From: Spongiactinospora rosea
GTDB taxonomy: Bacteria; Actinomycetota; Actinomycetes; Streptosporangiales; Streptosporangiaceae
Direction: 5' to 3'
Assembly (NCBI RefSeq): GCF_003315795.1
Contig: NZ_QMEY01000003.1
Location: forward strand, 310,001 to 374,000
Length of the DNA: 64,000 bases
The translations under genes and the position numbers were made by a program. The notes below the pieces were generated by a model, which did no database searches, was not told the DNA's origin, and was given only the letters and a program-made list of their open reading frames with translations. This document shows positions 6,897 through 14,254 of this stretch, in pieces (position 1 is the stretch's first letter; each line of letters opens with the position of its first letter).

Positions 6897-7149
6897 GTTC
6901 CCGGCGAGGCGCGGCGGTCGTTCGCCGCGCGGCTGCCGGACCCGCTTTTCGACTACGCCGAAAAAGCGCCAGTCAGAGCCCGTGCGGACGCTCGGCGTGT
7001 TCCTGGAGTACTCGGGGTCGTGGAACACCCGCGCCGAGCGCCCGCATGCACATGTCAACACGGTGAGGTATCGGATGCGGAGGGTGGAGGAACCGACCGG
7101 GGGGCGTGCCCGACCGGCCGGGCCGATCTCTTCCTTGCTTTACCAGTGA
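6897..7149 (+). pseudogene. Frameshifted 3' remnant of a PucR-family regulator
   Basis: Two adjoining frames together resemble the C-terminus of PucR-family regulators. The frame from 6897 reads EARRSFAARLPDPLFDYAEK; after the A5 run at 6961-6965 the match continues in another frame as RTLGVFLEYSGSWNTRAERP and HAHVNTVRYRMRRVEE, the PucR C-terminal HTH ('GG/GSW..tAerLhvHvNTvrYRlrRieeLtG'). A stop (about 6885) precedes the first part in its frame and no N-terminal PucR domains remain. Conserved Leu in the HTH is replaced by Pro twice (AERP, VEEP), which also suggests decay. PucR proteins regulate purine catabolism, consistent with the divergent purine-type permease next to it. Confidence 0.7.
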
Positions 7150-7150
7150 G

Positions 7151-7282
7151 TCAGCAGCAAAGCGGCTCACCCACGTCCGAGAATGGCGACATGGAGGATT
7201 GCGCGGCCGTAGCATTGGCCGCGACGGTGGCCATGACTGTGCACAGGACAGCCATGGCGAAAAGCAAGAGACGTCGACGCAT
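7151..7282 (-). CDS. Small secreted Cys-Cys peptide 1, divergent from XRE-TPR regulator 1
   Basis: 43 aa, below the usual length cut-off for gene calling. ATG at 7282 with GGGAG seven bases upstream. It begins MRRRLLLFAMAVLCT and shares with its paralogue at 8936-9076 the first five residues, VLCT at 12-15 and VAANATAA at 20-27: a basic start, hydrophobic core and a likely signal-peptidase site after ANATAA. The remainder, QSSMSPFSDVGEPLCC, differs from the paralogue except for the final Cys-Cys. A conserved leader with a variable short C-terminus is typical of peptide pheromone precursors. Cys14 lies inside the hydrophobic core and has no lipobox context. A role as ligand of the divergent regulator is inferred from layout, not shown. 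Confidence 0.7.
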   Translation of the reverse strand: MRRRLLLFAMAVLCTVMATVAANATAAQSSMSPFSDVGEPLCC

Positions 7283-7335
7283 GGTGGTGCTCCCGTCACT
7301 GTTTTCGTTCGACGACATTGTTCCAAGGGGTGCCG
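7283..7335. promoter_or_regulatory. Divergent promoter/operator region, copy 1
   Basis: The 53 bases between the peptide 1 start and the XRE-TPR 1 start contain both Shine-Dalgarno sequences (GGGAG for the peptide, AAGGGG for the regulator) and an AT-richer core with TTTTCGTTCGACGACATTG. The same stretch recurs at 9077-9130 with a single one-base length difference, so it must hold the shared regulatory signals of the two units. Confidence 0.6.
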
Positions 7336-8625
7336 GTGAGTCAAGATCTGGTGGGGCAGCGCATTAAGACAATTCGTCGGCAGAGGGGTATGTCGCAAGC
7401 CCAGCTCGCGCATCCGGAGTTGTCCGACAGCTATGTTTCTCTTATCGAAAGCGGTAAGCGGACGCCGACCACGGCGGTGCTGGAGTTGCTGGCCGGCAAG
7501 CTCGACTGCTCGCTGAGTTACCTGGTCAACGGTGTTACCGGCGAGCAGTTGCACGAATTCGAGCTGGAACTCGGCTACGCGCGCCTCGCGCTGGAGAACG
7601 GCGCGGTGGCCGAGGCGCGCATGCGGTTCACGAACCTGGTCGCCGACAAGAATCTCACCGGGCTGACCCGGCTGCGGTTCGAGGCCGAATTCGGCCTGGC
7701 ACGGGCGATGGAGGCGGGTGGCGACCTCGACGCGGCCATCGCGACCCTGAACGGCCTGCGGGCCGCGGCGGGCGGGGCCATGACCCCGGAGCAGCACATC
7801 ACGGTGACCATCGCGTTGTCCCGCTGCTACCGGGAGCGGGGCGACCTGTCGGCGGCCGTGCAGGTCTGTGAGCAGATCCTGCTCGGCCCGGTGCGTCCGG
7901 CCTGGTCCGACGAACTGGTCGAGCTCGGCTCCACGCTGCTCGGCGCGTACATGCTGCGCGGCGACCTCCTGCGGGCGCAGCACTGGTCGGCGGAACTGCT
8001 GGCCGCCGCCGACCTGCTGGGCACCCCCAGGGCCACGGTCGCCGCCTGCTGGAACGGGTCGGCCCTGGCCGAGGCGATCGGACGTACCAAGGACGCCCTG
8101 GCCCTGGCCCAGCGGGCGCTCGCCGTGCACTCGGAGAACGGCGATCCCCGCAACCTGGCGCGCGTCCGGCTGAGCTGCACCTATCAGCGGTTCCTGCTGC
8201 TACCGGAGGAGGCGGAGATCTGCCGGGAGGCCCTGCACCGCTCCCGGCGCGAGCTGGCCGAGTCGTCGGCGGGGGTGGCCGACCGGGCCAGGTGCGAGCT
8301 GGACCTGGCCCACGTCGAACTCGCCCTCGGAAACCTCGGGCAGGCCATAGCCCATGCCCGCAGGGCCCACGAGCTGGTCTCCAGCACGACCAACGGGCTC
8401 GGCGCGGATGCCCAGCTGCTGCTGGCCGGGGCGTACGCGATGGCCGACGAGCCCATGGAGGCGCGTACGGCGCTGGAGGCGGCCAGGCGATGGCTGGAGC
8501 AGGTGACGCCCGCGCGGCGCGCGGCGCAGGGCTGGCGGACCGTCGCCGAGGTGCTGCGCAAGCTCCAGGACGGCCCCGGCAGCGTCGCCGCCTACCAGCG
8601 GGCGCTGGTCAGCGTGGGGCTGTAG
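7336..8625 (+). CDS. XRE-HTH/TPR regulator 1 (RRNPP-like)
   Basis: 429 aa from GTG 7336, chosen because AAGGGG lies five bases upstream; in-frame GTG 7330 and TTG 7318 have no such site. Residues about 1-65 are a lambda-repressor-type HTH (IKTIRRQRGMSQAQLAHPEL, then SDSYVSLIESGKRTPT). The remaining about 350 residues are helical repeats of TPR type (ALENGAVAEARMRF, EFGLARAMEAGGDLDAAIA, IALSRCYRERGDLSAAVQV, ALAQRALAVHSENGD, GSVAAYQRAL). This HTH-plus-TPR architecture is that of the RRNPP peptide receptors known mainly from Firmicutes. It is paralogous, without gaps, to the protein at 9131-10420; the HTH is almost identical and the TPR part diverges. Function as a peptide receptor is inferred. 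Confidence 0.88.
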   Translation: MSQDLVGQRIKTIRRQRGMSQAQLAHPELSDSYVSLIESGKRTPTTAVLELLAGKLDCSLSYLVNGVTGEQLHEFELELGYARLALENGAVAEARMRFTNLVADKNLTGLTRLRFEAEFGLARAMEAGGDLDAAIATLNGLRAAAGGAMTPEQHITVTIALSRCYRERGDLSAAVQVCEQILLGPVRPAWSDELVELGSTLLGAYMLRGDLLRAQHWSAELLAAADLLGTPRATVAACWNGSALAEAIGRTKDALALAQRALAVHSENGDPRNLARVRLSCTYQRFLLLPEEAEICREALHRSRRELAESSAGVADRARCELDLAHVELALGNLGQAIAHARRAHELVSSTTNGLGADAQLLLAGAYAMADEPMEARTALEAARRWLEQVTPARRAAQGWRTVAEVLRKLQDGPGSVAAYQRALVSVGL

Positions 8626-8935
8626 CCGGGGGTGGCGACCCATCCGAATCCCGGATAACAGCCGCGCGTTACGGAACGATGTGATATAAGCACGATATGC
8701 TCGTAATTCACGAGCTGGTGAGGTGCGCTGATCCGCGCAGTGGGGGGCCATGAAAACGGAACGCGTGCGAGCGCCCGGCGCGTTCACCGGCCGTGCGGGG
8801 CCGGTGAGCGGTGGGCCGAGCGCTCACACGCGCATGGTCTTGGCGGGAGGTCCGGCGCGGGATGGACGGGGCCTGATCAGGTCCTGCCCGTCCGCGACGG
8901 CCGATCCCGCCGGTCTCGGCTCTGCCGGGACGCGG
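8626..8935. other. Spacer between the two peptide/regulator units
   Basis: 310 bases with no gene I would support. It contains an AT-rich island with an extended -10 sequence TGATATAAG (8682-8690) followed by the inverted repeat GCTCGT-AATTC-ACGAGC (8699-8715), which together look like a regulated promoter reading rightward. The only longer plus-strand frame (from ATG 8750) runs antisense through peptide gene 2 and has no family resemblance. Confidence 0.5.
8682..8715 (+). promoter_or_regulatory. Extended -10 promoter with overlapping palindrome
   Basis: TGATATAAG at 8682-8690 is an extended -10 element (TG-N-TATAAG); GCTCGTAATTCACGAGC at 8699-8715 is a 6-bp inverted repeat with a 5-base spacer covering the expected start point. 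No convincing gene follows in the rightward direction, so the transcript could be a small RNA or an antisense to peptide gene 2. Confidence 0.35.
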
Positions 8936-9076
8936 CTAGCAGCAGGCTATGTCCTTCCCTTCCGTGACCACCTGGGTCCCGGACGGATAGGCCTCCGCGG
9001 CGGTAGCATTGGCCGCGACGGCGATGAGGGCTGTGCATAGCACCGTCAGGGCGGAGACAGTGAGGCGTCGACGCAT
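8936..9076 (-). CDS. Small secreted Cys-Cys peptide 2, divergent from XRE-TPR regulator 2
   Basis: 46 aa; ATG at 9076 with GGGAG seven bases upstream (an upstream in-frame extension to 9208 overlaps the regulator gene and is implausible). It begins MRRRLTVSALTVLCTALIAV and shares the leader pattern of peptide 1, with VAANATAAEA as probable cleavage region. The C-terminal part, YPSGTQVVTEGKDIACC, is unlike peptide 1 except for the terminal Cys-Cys. The hydrophobic leader plus short hydrophilic tail implies export by Sec. It could be a pheromone, or a precursor whose two Cys are oxidised or modified. Its divergence from the regulator's start matches copy 1 exactly. Confidence 0.72.
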   Translation of the reverse strand: MRRRLTVSALTVLCTALIAVAANATAAEAYPSGTQVVTEGKDIACC

Positions 9077-9130
9077 GGTGGTGCTCCCGTCACTGGTTTT
9101 CGTTCGACGACATTGTTCCAAGGGGTGCCG
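9077..9130. promoter_or_regulatory. Divergent promoter/operator region, copy 2
   Basis: Practically identical to 7283-7335 (one extra G in GGTTTTCG). Because the adjoining peptide tails and the TPR coding parts have diverged, near-identity of this non-coding stretch suggests that both regulators recognise the same operator and may cross-regulate. Confidence 0.6.
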
Positions 9131-10420
9131 GTGAGTCAAGATCTGGCGGGCCAGCGCATTAAGACAATCCGCCGCCAGCGCGGTATGTCTCAAGCCCAGC
9201 TCGCGCATCCGGAGTTGTCCGACAGCTATGTATCTCTTATCGAAAGCGGGAAGCGAACGCCAACTCCAGCGGTGCTGGAGTTGCTGGCCGGCAAGCTCGA
9301 TTGTTCGCTGAGTTACCTGGTCAACGGCGTCACCGCCGAGCAGATGGAGGAGCTGGAGCTAGAACTCGGCTATGCCCGCATGGCGCTGGAGAACGGCGAG
9401 GTCGCCGAGGCGCGCAGGCGGTATGCCGCTCTGGTGGCCGACAACGATCTGGCTGGTTTGGCACAACTCCGGCTCGACGCCGAATTCGGACTGGCGCGGG
9501 CGATGGAGGCGGGCGGCGACCTCGACGCGGCGATCGCGACCCTCAACGGGCTGCGCGCGTCGGCCGGCGAGGCCATGACGCCCGAGCGGCACGTCGAGGT
9601 GGCCATCGCGCTGTCGCGCTGCTACCGGGAGCGGGGCGACCTGTCGGCGGCCGTACAGGTCTGCGAGCAGATCCTGATGGGCAGCGCCCGCCCGGCCTGG
9701 ACCGACGAGCTGATCGAGCTGGGCGCCACGCTTCTCTACGCCTACCACTTCCGCGGCGACCTGCTGCGGGCCACGCAGTTCTGCGCCGAGCTGTTCGCCG
9801 CCGCCGAGCTGCTGGGCACGCCCCGGGCGATCGTCGCCACCTGCTGGAACGGCGCGCTGCTCGCGGAGGCCACCAACCAGAAGGAGGAGGCGCTGGCGCT
9901 GGCCGAGCGGGCGCTCGCCATCCACTCCGAGAACGGCGATCCGCGCAACCTCGCCAGGGTCCGGCTGGCCTACACCTACCTGCGGTTCCGCATCCGGCCC
10001 GAGGAGGCCGAGAGCTGCCGGGAGGCCCTGCTGCGCTCCCAGCAGGAGCTGGCCGGGACCTCGGCGGGCAGCGCCGACCAGGCCAGGTGCGAGCGCGAGC
10101 TGGGGCGGGTGGAGTTCGCCCTGGGCAACTACGACCAGGCCATCGTGCACGCCCAGAAGGCGCACGACCTGGTCTCCGACACCATCAACGGGCTCGGCGC
10201 GGAGCCGCAGCTTCTGCTGTCCGGCGCCTACGCGGTGCTCGGCAAGCGGGCCGAGGCGCACGAGGCGATCGACTCGGCCAAGCGGTGGCTGGAGAAGGTG
10301 ACGCCCGCCCGCCGGGCCGCTCAGGGCTGGCGCACGGTGGCCGAGGTGCTCGGCAAGCTCGACGACCGCCCTGGCAGCGTCGCCGCCTACCAGCGCGCCC
10401 TCACCAGCGTCGGGCTGTGA
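9131..10420 (+). CDS. XRE-HTH/TPR regulator 2 (RRNPP-like)
   Basis: 429 aa, GTG 9131 with AAGGGG five bases upstream, the same arrangement as its paralogue at 7336. In the first about 65 residues only two positions differ (Ala for Val at 6; Pro for Thr in KRTPTP), so the DNA specificity should be the same. The TPR part is co-linear but differs at many positions (for example LELELGYARMALENGEVAE, LAGLAQLRLDAEFGLARAM, YAYHFRGDLLRATQFCAEL). Identical reader head with a diverged sensor, next to a diverged peptide, is the pattern expected of duplicated peptide-receptor pairs with separated specificity. A hairpin terminator follows. Confidence 0.88.
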   Translation: MSQDLAGQRIKTIRRQRGMSQAQLAHPELSDSYVSLIESGKRTPTPAVLELLAGKLDCSLSYLVNGVTAEQMEELELELGYARMALENGEVAEARRRYAALVADNDLAGLAQLRLDAEFGLARAMEAGGDLDAAIATLNGLRASAGEAMTPERHVEVAIALSRCYRERGDLSAAVQVCEQILMGSARPAWTDELIELGATLLYAYHFRGDLLRATQFCAELFAAAELLGTPRAIVATCWNGALLAEATNQKEEALALAERALAIHSENGDPRNLARVRLAYTYLRFRIRPEEAESCREALLRSQQELAGTSAGSADQARCERELGRVEFALGNYDQAIVHAQKAHDLVSDTINGLGAEPQLLLSGAYAVLGKRAEAHEAIDSAKRWLEKVTPARRAAQGWRTVAEVLGKLDDRPGSVAAYQRALTSVGL

Positions 10421-10435
10421 TCGACGGCTGATCGC

Positions 10436-10461
10436 GACCGCCCCGGTCGCCCGGGGCGGTC
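10436..10461 (+). terminator. Terminator hairpin after XRE-TPR regulator 2
   Basis: GACCGCCCC and GGGGCGGTC form a perfect 9-bp stem with an 8-base loop, 16 bases after the stop codon. No U-tract follows. Confidence 0.55.
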
Positions 10462-10520
10462 CGGGACCGTTCCAGCGCGGTCAGGAGGTGGCAAGGGGGG
10501 CCCAAGGTTGCGATCCGCGG

Positions 10521-10549
10521 TTCGGGGCGGCCCTTCCCGTCGGTAGCCT
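10521..10549 (+). promoter_or_regulatory. Promoter of the copper/oxidase-assembly pair
   Basis: TTCGGG (10521-10526) and TAGCCT (10544-10549) are 17 bases apart; the ATG follows nine bases after the -10 with no Shine-Dalgarno, so the transcript is probably leaderless. Confidence 0.5.
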
Positions 10550-10558
10550 GGGATCGCC

Positions 10559-10774
10559 ATGAAGACTTTCCCGTCGCGCGCCGCGCTGGCCGTACCGCTC
10601 GGCGCGCTGCTGCTCGCGCTCCTCGCCTCTCCCGCGTCGGCCCACGGCGCGCTCGCCGCCCCCGAGGGCGGGGGCGGGCTGCCGGTGTGGGTGTGGATCC
10701 TGGCCGGCGGCCTCGCCGGCGTCGGCATCGGGCTCTTCCTCAGCCTGCGCGGCAAGAGCGGCAAGAAGCGGTGA
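10559..10774 (+). CDS. Small exported membrane protein preceding CopD-CtaG
   Basis: 71 aa. A signal peptide (MKTFPSRAALAVPLGALLLA ... ASPASAHG, cleavage after ASA) leaves a mature protein that starts with His, followed by a Gly-rich turn and one membrane segment (VWVWILAGGLAGVGIGLFLS) and a basic tail (GKSGKKR). An N-terminal His after signal cleavage recalls copper-binding CopC-type proteins, but the fold is far too short for CopC. Its stop overlaps the next start as GTGA, so the two products are made together. A role in periplasmic copper handling is inferred from that neighbour. Confidence 0.8.
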   Translation: MKTFPSRAALAVPLGALLLALLASPASAHGALAAPEGGGGLPVWVWILAGGLAGVGIGLFLSLRGKSGKKR

Positions 10775-12762
10775 ACAGAAGCGTACGCCTGACGATCGCC
10801 GCGGTCGCCGCGGCGGTGGCCGCCCTGGTCGCGGCCATGTTCGTGGGCGGCGCCGCGACGCCGCGCATCATCCCCGGCCTGCCCGACGAGGGCACCTTGA
10901 CCCGGTGGGCGCTGCCGCTGTCCAAGTTGCTGATGAACGCCGCGGGCGTGCTCACCGTCGGCACCCTGCTGGCCGCCACCACGCTGCTGCCCAGCGACAA
11001 GGGCCTGCTGGGCAAGCCCGCCCTGGAGTACGTCAAGGCAGCCTCCTGGCTGGCGCTGGGCTGGGCCGCCGCGACGGCCGCGACGATGCTGTTCACCGTT
11101 TCGGAGACCTGGGGCGCGCCGGTCGCGCAGATCCTCAACGGCAACGAGCTGCTCAGCTTCGCCAGCCAGAGTTCGCAGGGCGTGGCGCTCACCCTGGTGA
11201 TCCTCTTCGCGGTGGCGATCGCGCTGTTCTCCCGGGGCGCGATCACCGCCGGCGCCGCGGGCGGCCTGCTGGTGCTGGCCATCGCCACCCTGCTGCCCCC
11301 CGCGCTGACCGGTCACTCCTCCTCCTCGCCCAACCACGGGCTGGCGACCACGTCGATCGCCCTGCACCTGGTCGGCCTCTCACTGTGGGTGGGCGGCCTG
11401 GTCGTGGTGGCGACCCACGCGATTCGCAAGCAGCAGCACCTGGCGGTGGCGAGCGACCGCTTCTCACGGATGGCGCTGTGGTGCTTCGTCATGGTGGGCC
11501 TGTCGGGCGTGTTCATCACCCTGGCCCAGCTCACCGCCATCGGCGACCTGGTGACCTCCCCGTACGGCCGGCTCATCGTGATCAAGGCGGTCGCCTTCGC
11601 GGTGCTCGGCCTCTTCGGCTACCTGCACCGCAGGCGCACCCTGCCGCAGGTGGCGCAGAGCAGGCCGGGCGCGTTCACCCGGCTGGCCGGGGGCGAGACG
11701 GTGCTCATGCTCGCCACCGTCGGCCTGGCCGTCGGGCTCGGCCGTACCGAGCCCCCGCCCTCCCCGATCGCCCTGGACCGCGCCTTTGAGCTGCTGGGCT
11801 TCCCGCTGCCGCCGGAGATCTCGCTCGGCAACGTGCTGACGCTGTGGTGGTTCGACGTCTTCTTCGCCACGCTGGCCGCCGTGCTCGCCGGGCTCTACGG
11901 GGCCGGTGTGCTGCGGCTGCGCCGCCGCGGCGACTCCTGGCCGTGGGGACGCACGATCTCGTGGTTCATCGGTGTGCTGATCCTCGTCCTGGTCACGCAG
12001 AGCGGCGCGGGCCGCTACGCCAAGGTGCTGTTCAGCGCGCACATGACCGAGCACATGGTGATCTCCATGCTGGCGCCGATCTTCCTGGTGCTCGGCGCGC
12101 CGGTCACGCTGGCGCTGCGCGCGCTCAAGCCCGTGCCGCGCAGGGGCGACCGGGGCCCGCGCGAGTGGCTGACGGTGATCCTGCACAGCCGGGCGATGCG
12201 CTTCCTGGCCCACCCTGCCATCGCCACGACGCTGTTCATCGTCTCCACCTACGCGCTGTACTTCACGCCGCTGTTCGCCTCGGCGATGGACAGCCACCTC
12301 GGCCACATCGCGATGTCGGTGCACTTCCTGGCCAGCGGCTCGCTGTTCTTCTGGGTGATCATCGGCATCGACCCGGCCCCGCACCGGCTGCCGCACGTGG
12401 CCAAGCTGCTGACGCTGTTCGTGACGATGCCCTTCCACGCCTTCTTCGGCATCGCGCTGATGATGATGACCAGCCAGATCGCGGCGACCTACTACGACCA
12501 GCTCGGCCGCACCTGGGGCACGTCCGCGGTGGCCGACCAGCAGACCGGCGGCGCGATCGCCTGGGGCTTCGGTGAGATCCCGACCCTGATCGTGCTCATC
12601 GCGCTGGCCGTCCAGTGGTGGCGGGACGACGACCGCAAGGCGCGCGTGGCCGACCGCAGGGCCGACGCCATCGCCGCCCGCACCGGCGGCAGCGGCGACG
12701 CGGAGCTGGACGCCTACAACGACTACCTCGCCGAGCTGGACAAGAAGGGCCGCGCGGACTGA
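10771..12762 (+). CDS. CopD-CtaG fusion: copper import / cytochrome oxidase assembly protein
   Basis: 663 aa polytopic membrane protein from GTG 10771 (4-bp overlap with the small gene before). The N-terminal half is CopD-like (ALHLVGLSLWVGGLVVVATH, FSRMALWCFVMVGLSGVFIT, IKAVAFAVLGLFGYLHRRR). From about residue 370 it is CtaG/caa3-assembly-like: FSAHMTEHMVISMLAPIFLV, LHSRAMRFLAHPAIATTLFI, HIAMSVHFLASGSLFFWVII and MPFHAFFGIALMMM, with the conserved His of MTEHM, SVHF and PFHAF. A charged cytoplasmic tail ends the protein. Such fusions are standard in actinobacteria and are thought to deliver copper to cytochrome c oxidase; direct function here is inferred. Confidence 0.9.
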   Translation: MNRSVRLTIAAVAAAVAALVAAMFVGGAATPRIIPGLPDEGTLTRWALPLSKLLMNAAGVLTVGTLLAATTLLPSDKGLLGKPALEYVKAASWLALGWAAATAATMLFTVSETWGAPVAQILNGNELLSFASQSSQGVALTLVILFAVAIALFSRGAITAGAAGGLLVLAIATLLPPALTGHSSSSPNHGLATTSIALHLVGLSLWVGGLVVVATHAIRKQQHLAVASDRFSRMALWCFVMVGLSGVFITLAQLTAIGDLVTSPYGRLIVIKAVAFAVLGLFGYLHRRRTLPQVAQSRPGAFTRLAGGETVLMLATVGLAVGLGRTEPPPSPIALDRAFELLGFPLPPEISLGNVLTLWWFDVFFATLAAVLAGLYGAGVLRLRRRGDSWPWGRTISWFIGVLILVLVTQSGAGRYAKVLFSAHMTEHMVISMLAPIFLVLGAPVTLALRALKPVPRRGDRGPREWLTVILHSRAMRFLAHPAIATTLFIVSTYALYFTPLFASAMDSHLGHIAMSVHFLASGSLFFWVIIGIDPAPHRLPHVAKLLTLFVTMPFHAFFGIALMMMTSQIAATYYDQLGRTWGTSAVADQQTGGAIAWGFGEIPTLIVLIALAVQWWRDDDRKARVADRRADAIAARTGGSGDAELDAYNDYLAELDKKGRAD

Positions 12763-12932
12763 CCACGCGGCCCGGCGGCAACGCCCCGGCCCAGGGCTCT
12801 CCGGTAGCCTGTGGCTGGGGGAGTGGGACATCGCAGGCGCGTCGCCGGCCAGGCGTCGCCCGGCACCTCCGGCGGGCCGTCGTGGGGGCGGCGGGCGCGC
12901 CGGGAGCGTGATGTCCCCGCGTGAGAGGACGC

Positions 12933-13343
12933 ATGGCCGTGACCGAGGAAACACGCATGCGCGGGGGACAGGGGCTCGCCGAGGCCCTGGAGGATCACCT
13001 CGACCGGTGGTCCCGCCGCACCGGCATCGCGGTCGAGACCTGGGCGCTGCCGCAGGGCGACGTCGAGCCGGACGTCAGCCGCGGCGTCATGGCCGCCTTC
13101 GGTGAGGCGCTGGCCAACGTCGAGCGGCACAGCCGGGCCCGTACGGTCTCGGTGGCGGTCACGCTGGGCGCCTCGGGGCTGCGCATGACGGTCAGCGACG
13201 ACGGCGTGGGCTTCTACGGCACGGCCACCGGCCGGGGGGCCGCGCTGATGCGCGCGGCCTTCGCCGAACTCGGCGGTGTGCTCACCGTCCACGGCGTGCC
13301 CGGCGAGGGCACCACGGTCACCGGCGTGATCCCGCGCCGCTGA
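12933..13343 (+). CDS. Stand-alone HATPase_c (histidine-kinase-like ATP-binding) protein
   Basis: 136 aa from ATG 12933 (AGAGGA just upstream; GTG 12921 is an in-frame alternative). It contains the N box (FGEALANVERHSRARTVSVA) and the G1 box (VSDDGVGF) and a short G2-like GEGTTVTGVIP end, the layout of NarL-type kinase catalytic domains, but no dimerisation/His domain or sensor. It could be an anti-sigma-like kinase or accessory ATPase. A TAGCCT -10-like box lies at 12805-12810. It is not in an operon with a sigma factor or response regulator; the partner is unknown. Confidence 0.75.
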   Translation: MAVTEETRMRGGQGLAEALEDHLDRWSRRTGIAVETWALPQGDVEPDVSRGVMAAFGEALANVERHSRARTVSVAVTLGASGLRMTVSDDGVGFYGTATGRGAALMRAAFAELGGVLTVHGVPGEGTTVTGVIPRR

Positions 13344-13361
13344 ACGCCGTGCCGCCGCCGC

Positions 13362-14210
13362 TCACGGCAGGGTCAGGATCTCCCGGCCGTCGTCGGTGAC
13401 GAGGATCGTGTGCTCGAACTGCGCGGTGCGGCGGCGGTCCCGGGTGACGGCGGTCCAGCCGTCGGGCCAGATGTCGTAGTCGATCGCGCCCAGCGTGAGC
13501 ATCGGCTCGATGGTGAACGTCATGCCCGGCACCAGCGTGGCGGACAGCGACGGGTCGTCGTAGTGCGGCACGATCAGGCCGGAGTGGAACGTCGTGCCGA
13601 TGCCGTGCCCGGTGAAGTCGCGCACCACGCCGTAGCCGAACCGCTTGGCGTACGCCTCGATGACCCGCCCCACCACGTTGAGCCGCCGCCCGGGGGCAAC
13701 GGCCTTGATCGCCCGGTCGGTCGCCTCCCTGGTGCGCTCCACCAGCAGCCGCGACTCCTCGTCGACCTCGCCGACCAGGAACGTGGCGTCGGTGTCGCCG
13801 TGCACCCCGCCGATGAACGCGGTGATGTCGACGTTGACGATGTCACCGTCGCGCAGCACCGTGTCGTCGGGGATGCCGTGGCAGATGACCTCGTTGATCG
13901 ACGTGCACAGCGACTTGGGGTAGCCGCGGTAGCCGAGCGTGCTGGGGTAGGCCCCGTGGTCGCACAGGAACTCGTGGCCGATGCGGTCCAGCTCGTCGGT
14001 GGTCACCCCGGGCGCGACGTGCCTGCCGACCTCCTCCAGCGCCTGCGCGGCCAGCCTGCCCGCGACCCGCATCCGCTCGATGATCTCCGGCGTCTTGACG
14101 TCGGGCTCGCCGGTCTTCGGGGCCTTCTTGCCGACGTACTCCGGCCGCTGGATGTGGGCGGGGACCTTACGCATGGGCGAGATCCGCCCGGGCTGGAGCA
14201 GTGTCGTCAT
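13362..14210 (-). CDS. map: Methionine aminopeptidase, type I with N-terminal extension
   Basis: 282 aa metallopeptidase that removes N-terminal Met from nascent proteins. Metal ligands are all present: Asp128 and Asp139 ([20 protein letters not shown]), His202 (TGHGIG), Glu235 (FTIEPM) and Glu266 (FEHT); substrate-site His111 is in CHGIP. The about 40-residue N-terminal extension with [15 protein letters not shown] is typical of the actinobacterial type Ic enzyme that docks on the ribosome. No Shine-Dalgarno; TAGACT seven bases before the ATG suggests a leaderless message. It is divergent from the small protein at 14255. Confidence 0.95.
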   Translation of the reverse strand: MTTLLQPGRISPMRKVPAHIQRPEYVGKKAPKTGEPDVKTPEIIERMRVAGRLAAQALEEVGRHVAPGVTTDELDRIGHEFLCDHGAYPSTLGYRGYPKSLCTSINEVICHGIPDDTVLRDGDIVNVDITAFIGGVHGDTDATFLVGEVDEESRLLVERTREATDRAIKAVAPGRRLNVVGRVIEAYAKRFGYGVVRDFTGHGIGTTFHSGLIVPHYDDPSLSATLVPGMTFTIEPMLTLGAIDYDIWPDGWTAVTRDRRRTAQFEHTILVTDDGREILTLP

Positions 14211-14254
14211 GGCGGCAAGTCTAGTTGGGCCCCGAAGCGGGCAGTATTCGTCAG

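Noticed and set aside
8750..9040. Plus-strand 96-codon frame in and beyond the unit spacer
   Set aside because: It runs antisense through peptide gene 2, has no recognisable motif and a poor start context; recorded only as spacer.
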